From contig CALLQM010000284.1 in assembly GCA_938014855.1 (NCBI GenBank), forward strand, positions 1 to 6,993: DNA of 6,993 nt. The letters run 5' to 3'. Of the stretch, positions 5,262 to 6,993 are shown one piece after another; position 1 is the first letter of the stretch; each line of letters begins with the position of its first letter. The notes under the pieces are model-generated. The model saw only the letters and a program-made list of their open reading frames with translations, ran no database searches and was not told where the DNA came from. A program made the translations under genes and the position numbers. Origin of the DNA: an uncultured Clostridia bacterium. GTDB taxonomy: Bacteria; Bacillota; Clostridia; Oscillospirales; Ruminococcaceae.

Positions 5262-6409
5262 ACATATCCAAACAAAACGCCATGCAGATTGTGACAGACA
5301 TTAGCGAAATTATCCATCAAAACATCAATCTCATGGATGAAAAAGGGGTCATCATCGCAAGTACCGATCTAAACCGCATCGGGCAGTTTCACGAAGGCGC
5401 GTCCAAAGTCATCACGCAAAACCTGGAAGAACTCGTAATCTATGAGGATTCCGAATTGGAGGGAACACGCAAAGGCATCAATCTTCCGGTTCGGTTTGAC
5501 GGGCACATTGTCGGTGTCATTGGAATGACCGGAGAACACGACCAAGTGGTGAAATATGGGCAGATTTTAAAAAAGATGACCGAAATCCTGCTGTTGGAAA
5601 ATTACTCGAAAGAGCAGAAAAAGTTTGATGACCGCATCAAAGCCCGCTTTTTAGATGAATGGCTGTTTGAAGATATGCCGCTGTATAGTCAGCCGTTTAT
5701 CAAACGCGGTCTGCGTCTGGGGTTTGATGTGACGGTTCCGCGGCGGGTCTTAGTTGCAGAAATTGCGGAGCTTACCAAATACAGCGACAGCACCGACGGA
5801 CAGCGTATGATCGATAAAGTCAACAAAACCGTGCGCAAGATCATGCAGACCAATCCAAAGAATGTGTTTACAAAAACCGCCTCGCAAATGATCTGTCTGG
5901 TTCCAAAATGTTCGGACAGCGAAATGCGTACGATTGCCCAACGGATTCAAACAAACGTGCAAAGCGTCTGCGGGCTCACCGTTCTAATCGGAATTGACGC
6001 ATCCTGTAAGGTCGTGCATCACGCCTACCAGAAAGCAAGAAAAGCGATGCAGGCGTGTATGTTTGCAAAAGGGGAAACCATCCATTTTTACGACGATATC
6101 AACCTTGCCATCTTTATGGATGAAATCTCGCAAGCCTCCAAAAAGGAATTTCTGCGCCGCATCTTTCGCGGACTGGAAGAAGACGAGATTGCTTCCTGGG
6201 CACATCTATTGCAGGTATATTTTCATGAAAACGGATCGATTAATCGGACTGCCGATCAGCTTTTTATTCATAAAAACACCCTTCAATATAAGCTGCGCAG
6301 GCTTTCTGAACTGACCGGTTACGACCCGCGTAATTTGGCGGATTCCGCCTTATTCTATCTTGCCATCCAGTTTTTTGAACAAACCACGGAAGAACCCCCA
6401 ATTCTTTAA
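5258..6409 (+). CDS. CdaR-family sugar-diacid / sugar-acid regulator (Diacid_rec + PucR-type HTH)
   Basis: Cytoplasmic transcriptional activator of 383 residues, close to the length of E. coli CdaR, which responds to glucarate, galactarate and glycerate. Residues 1-135 are the putative sugar-diacid recognition domain (INLMDEKGVIIASTDLNRIGQFHEGA, then INLPVRFDGHIVGVIGMTGEH). Residues about 160-290 are the GGDEF-like middle region of this family. Residues 326-359 are the PucR-type helix-turn-helix (NRTADQLFIHKNTLQYKLRRL). Start ATG 5258 overlaps the cca stop by 4 nt; AAGGAGGG at 5238-5245 is 12 nt upstream, rather far, so coupling to cca translation probably helps. A nearer ATG at 5246 abuts that site with no spacing and is unlikely. 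The next gene, on the same strand, is a GntP permease, the usual partner of such regulators. No terminator is visible after the stop, so read-through into the permease is possible. The ligand is unproven. Confidence 0.92.
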   Translation: MNISKQNAMQIVTDISEIIHQNINLMDEKGVIIASTDLNRIGQFHEGASKVITQNLEELVIYEDSELEGTRKGINLPVRFDGHIVGVIGMTGEHDQVVKYGQILKKMTEILLLENYSKEQKKFDDRIKARFLDEWLFEDMPLYSQPFIKRGLRLGFDVTVPRRVLVAEIAELTKYSDSTDGQRMIDKVNKTVRKIMQTNPKNVFTKTASQMICLVPKCSDSEMRTIAQRIQTNVQSVCGLTVLIGIDASCKVVHHAYQKARKAMQACMFAKGETIHFYDDINLAIFMDEISQASKKEFLRRIFRGLEEDEIASWAHLLQVYFHENGSINRTADQLFIHKNTLQYKLRRLSELTGYDPRNLADSALFYLAIQFFEQTTEEPPIL

Positions 6410-6458
6410 TGCAAACCCATCCTTTTTTTGATAGATATGTTACATAATACAATGATTT

Positions 6459-6536
6459 TGCATGATTTATAGTACACATAACATAGACGGTTGTGTGGAA
6501 ATGTTATACAATAATAACAAGGAAAAGAATCATGCA
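6459..6536. repeat. 9-bp inverted repeat bracketing the permease promoter, candidate CdaR site
   Basis: TGCATGATT at 6459-6467 and its exact reverse complement AATCATGCA at 6528-6536. The first is about 60-52 bp before the predicted permease start at about 6519, the second about 10-18 bp after it. Centres are 69 bp apart. No other copy was noticed in the window. Binding by the neighbouring regulator is inference from position only. Confidence 0.4.
6484..6512 (+). promoter_or_regulatory. Candidate promoter of the GntP permease gene
   Basis: -35 TAGACG (6484-6489, 4 of 6), 17-bp spacer, -10 TACAAT (6507-6512, 5 of 6). The weak -35 with a good -10 is what an activator-dependent promoter would look like, and the CdaR-type activator gene lies just upstream. 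The 171-nt gap between the two genes otherwise holds AT-rich sequence with repeated ATGTTA motifs. Confidence 0.5.
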
Positions 6537-6567
6537 GAATGTATTTATGTGCATCCTGTTAAAATAT

Positions 6568-6573
6568 GGAGGT
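6568..6573 (+). promoter_or_regulatory. Ribosome binding site of the GntP permease gene
   Basis: GGAGGT ends 7 nt before ATG 6581, an ideal distance, and supports that start over any upstream codon. Confidence 0.75.
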
Positions 6574-6580
6574 AGAGATT

Positions 6581-6993
6581 ATGTCTGGTTTAGGTTTAAT
6601 CTTCGCATTCGTAATTGCAATTATTGTCATGATTCTGGCTATTTCCAAACTAAAGATTCACCCGTTCTTATCCATCATGACCGTCTCATTGATTTTGGGT
6701 CTGGTGGCAGGAATCCCGCTGGTCAACGAGACTGCGGCGGATGGCACCGTAACGCAGGGGCTTGCGTCGGTCATCGGAGCCGGATTTTCTGGAACGTTTA
6801 CCAGCATCGGTATCGTCATTATTTTAGGCGCACTGATTGGTACCATTCTGGAAGCGACCGGTGCGGCGCTCAAACTTGCCGACATTGTCATTAAGATTGT
6901 CGGGAACAAGCATCCGGAACTCGCGGTCGAACTGATGGGCTGGGTCGTATCGATTCCGGTATTCTGCGACAGCGGCTTTGTTATTTTAAACCC
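6581..6993 (+). CDS. GntP-family gluconate / sugar-acid permease, 3' end cut by window edge
   Basis: Inner-membrane proton-coupled permease for gluconate, glycerate or a related sugar acid. Only 137 residues of a usual 430-450 are visible, from ATG 6581 with a good GGAGGT. Seen: first membrane helix LIFAFVIAIIVMILAIS (about 5-21), a short loop KLKIHPF, a second helix FLSIMTVSLILGLVAGIPL, then a Gly-rich stretch GFSGTFTSIGIVIILGALIG and the family signature SIPVFCDSGFVILNP at the very end of the window. It follows the CdaR-type regulator on the same strand with its own candidate promoter. CdaR-like regulators commonly activate GntP permeases and glycerate kinase genes, so a kinase or dehydratase may lie beyond the right edge. 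Substrate is inferred only to the level of small sugar acids. Confidence 0.93.
   Translation, partial: MSGLGLIFAFVIAIIVMILAISKLKIHPFLSIMTVSLILGLVAGIPLVNETAADGTVTQGLASVIGAGFSGTFTSIGIVIILGALIGTILEATGAALKLADIVIKIVGNKHPELAVELMGWVVSIPVFCDSGFVILN

Noticed and set aside
6493..6894. Plus-strand open frame of 133 codons overlapping the permease, with possible start ATG 6532 as a leader peptide
   Set aside because: It runs through the permease in a shifted frame, has unlikely composition for a small protein and no plausible function. The GntP protein is unmistakable in the other frame.
1..6993. CRISPR arrays, tRNA or rRNA genes, insertion sequences, defence or phage modules
   Set aside because: No regularly spaced repeats, no tRNA-like cloverleaf, no transposase or integrase-like protein and no terminal inverted repeats were seen. 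The window is well explained by chromosomal metabolism and regulation genes.

Overview
The window looks like a chromosomal segment from a Gram-positive, low-to-mid GC member of the Clostridia, probably Oscillospiraceae/Ruminococcaceae-like. That is an inference from strong AGGAGG ribosome sites, textbook sigma-A promoters with 17-bp spacers, stem-plus-T-tract terminators, a lipoprotein sugar-binding protein and FadR-type GntR regulators. I see no mobile element, CRISPR array, tRNA or rRNA. The theme is control of sugar and sugar-acid uptake and catabolism: three dedicated transcription regulators (two GntR/FCD, one CdaR), two transport genes cut by the window edges and one sugar isomerase. A housekeeping tRNA-maturation gene is embedded among them.

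Left part, minus strand (1-1986). A GntR/FCD regulator is followed by, and overlaps by 17 nt, the gene for an extracellular sugar-binding lipoprotein that runs off the left edge. Both should be read from one very good promoter (1958-1986). Its roughly 118-nt leader carries two near-identical 19-bp direct repeats, each with the FadR-family core GT-N3-AC. Between them lies a 9-bp hairpin whose 3' arm can also pair further downstream. The layout suggests an autoregulated transporter operon, possibly with an attenuation layer.

Middle (2063-3796). A second GntR/FCD regulator (minus) and an RpiB/LacAB-family isomerase (plus) are divergently transcribed. The isomerase resembles the streptococcal unsaturated-uronate isomerase DhuI. 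Each gene has its own 17-bp-spacer promoter. Immediately after each predicted start site lies a copy, in mirror orientation, of one 22-bp sequence (18 of 22 identical). This is the clearest regulatory circuit here: the regulator probably represses itself and the isomerase, with an uronate intermediate as plausible inducer. Both genes end in strong intrinsic terminators, so each is monocistronic.

Right part, plus strand (3921-6993). A CCA-adding tRNA nucleotidyltransferase with a degenerate HD domain overlaps by ATGA a CdaR-type sugar-diacid regulator. After 171 nt comes a GntP-family gluconate/sugar-acid permease, cut by the right edge. A 9-bp inverted repeat brackets the permease promoter and is a candidate CdaR site.

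Together the genes fit import of sugars or sugar acids (ABC lipoprotein, GntP permease) and isomerisation of a uronate intermediate, each under a local sensor. Exact substrates cannot be fixed from this window.
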